Shown here in pieces: positions 63,693-64,000 of a DNA stretch of 64,000 bases. Positions within the stretch are counted from its first letter, which is position 1; each line of letters starts with the position of its first letter. The position numbers were made by a program, and so were the translations under genes. Source of the stretch: Campylobacter concisus (GTDB lineage: Bacteria > Campylobacterota > Campylobacteria > Campylobacterales > Campylobacteraceae). The notes below the pieces were generated by a model, which worked only from the letters and a program-made list of their open reading frames with translations, was not told where the DNA came from and did no database searches. The stretch lies in NCBI RefSeq assembly GCF_015230015.1, contig NZ_JAAKZC010000003.1:62001-126000 (forward strand), written 5' to 3'.

Positions 63693-64000
63693 AAAATGCT
63701 TTACTAATCAGCGCTTCAAGCTACCAAGATACTGGCTACTTGAGACACTGCAAAAACTGGGTTAAGGACTTTTTGGGTGAGAGCGGTAAGGAGGAAATTT
63801 TATTTATCCCTTACGCTGGAGTTAGACGAACAAATGACGAATACGAGCAAAAGGTGATCGACCGCCTAAAAAATAAAAATATAAAATCGATCCACCACTA
63901 CGAGGATAAAATTTCAGCTATCAAAAATGCCAGCAGTATCGCAGTTGGCGGCGGTAATACCTTTATGCTGCTTTACACGCTTTATAAGCTAAATTTAGTT
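63689..64000 (+). CDS. pepE: Dipeptidase E (peptidase S51), 3' end outside window
   Basis: Alpha-aspartyl dipeptidase, serine peptidase of family S51. 104 residues are visible: MKNALLISASSYQDTGYL, FIPYAGVRRTNDEYEQKV, IHHYEDKISAIKNASSIAV and GGGNTFMLLYTLYKL, all matching PepE up to the substrate-binding GGGNTF motif. The Ser-His-Glu nucleophile region lies beyond the right edge. The ATG overlaps the upstream stop (ATGA), so it belongs to the amidase operon. It splits Asp-X dipeptides in the cytoplasm. Confidence 0.86.
   Translation, partial: MKNALLISASSYQDTGYLRHCKNWVKDFLGESGKEEILFIPYAGVRRTNDEYEQKVIDRLKNKNIKSIHHYEDKISAIKNASSIAVGGGNTFMLLYTLYKLNLV

Overview
The window looks like chromosomal DNA of a Campylobacter, probably of the C. 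concisus / C. curvus group. The gene order fabZ-lpxA-clpX-mreB-mreC, the der-aroK-trpS-serS-pflB block, the kdsA...ribH-nusB-pyrF run, aroC-rnc-rnhA-TPR/dnaG and the FTR1/P19/DUF2318/ABC iron cluster are all arrangements I know from Campylobacter. Intergenic DNA is AT-rich, starts are often TTG or GTG, genes overlap by a few bases, and the palindrome AAATTT is extraordinarily common. I see no rRNA, tRNA, IS element, phage or CRISPR array. Species assignment and ortholog names are inference from memory; no search was run.

Layout. 1-4211: a five-gene NikA/DppA-type ABC importer, with the binding protein cut by the window edge. 4238-12970: queH, then fabZ-lpxA-clpX-mreB-mreC-carB. 13026-18234: a HI0933-type flavoprotein and an MFS pump (minus), rdgB, a TPR protein, and a carboxy(nor)spermidine dehydrogenase. 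18492-20641: rmuC and a Met/His-tailed membrane protein. 20773-31255: a selenium/formate island. A TorD-like chaperone and a polyferredoxin diverge from selA-selB, followed by a periplasmic thioredoxin-fold protein and fdhX-fdhA-fdhB. FdhA reads through an in-frame TGA as selenocysteine, with a SECIS-like hairpin right after it. 31571-39671: a Fur-type iron-uptake operon (FTR1, P19, DUF2318-YHS membrane protein, two FtsX-like permeases, ATPase, two lipoproteins), with a strong internal terminator after p19. 39703-46054: a DUF2920 hydrolase, flagellar pflB, serS, a CopD-like protein and trpS.

46055-46474 is non-coding and holds a degenerate array of nested hairpins related to one at 18.3 kb. 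46475-52998: aroK, der, a DMT transporter, kdsA, a lipoprotein, a two-subunit SMR transporter, ribH, nusB and pyrF. 53173-55685: a small DNA-damage cluster with a helix-hairpin-helix protein, a T4 endonuclease V-type glycosylase, a YolD-like protein and a Y-family polymerase. 56078-61033: aroC-rnc-rnhA-TPR diverging from dnaG. 61132-64000: a peptide/amide salvage operon (carbamoylase-type M20, AbgA-like M20, and PepE, which runs off the window).

The parts most worth a second look are the selenoprotein island with its uncharacterised polyferredoxin and no membrane cytochrome subunit, the repeated hairpin family, the YolD/Y-polymerase/pyrimidine-dimer glycosylase cluster, the P19 attenuator, and the AAATTT excess, which coincides with the RAATTY self-DNA mark reported for C. 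jejuni transformation.
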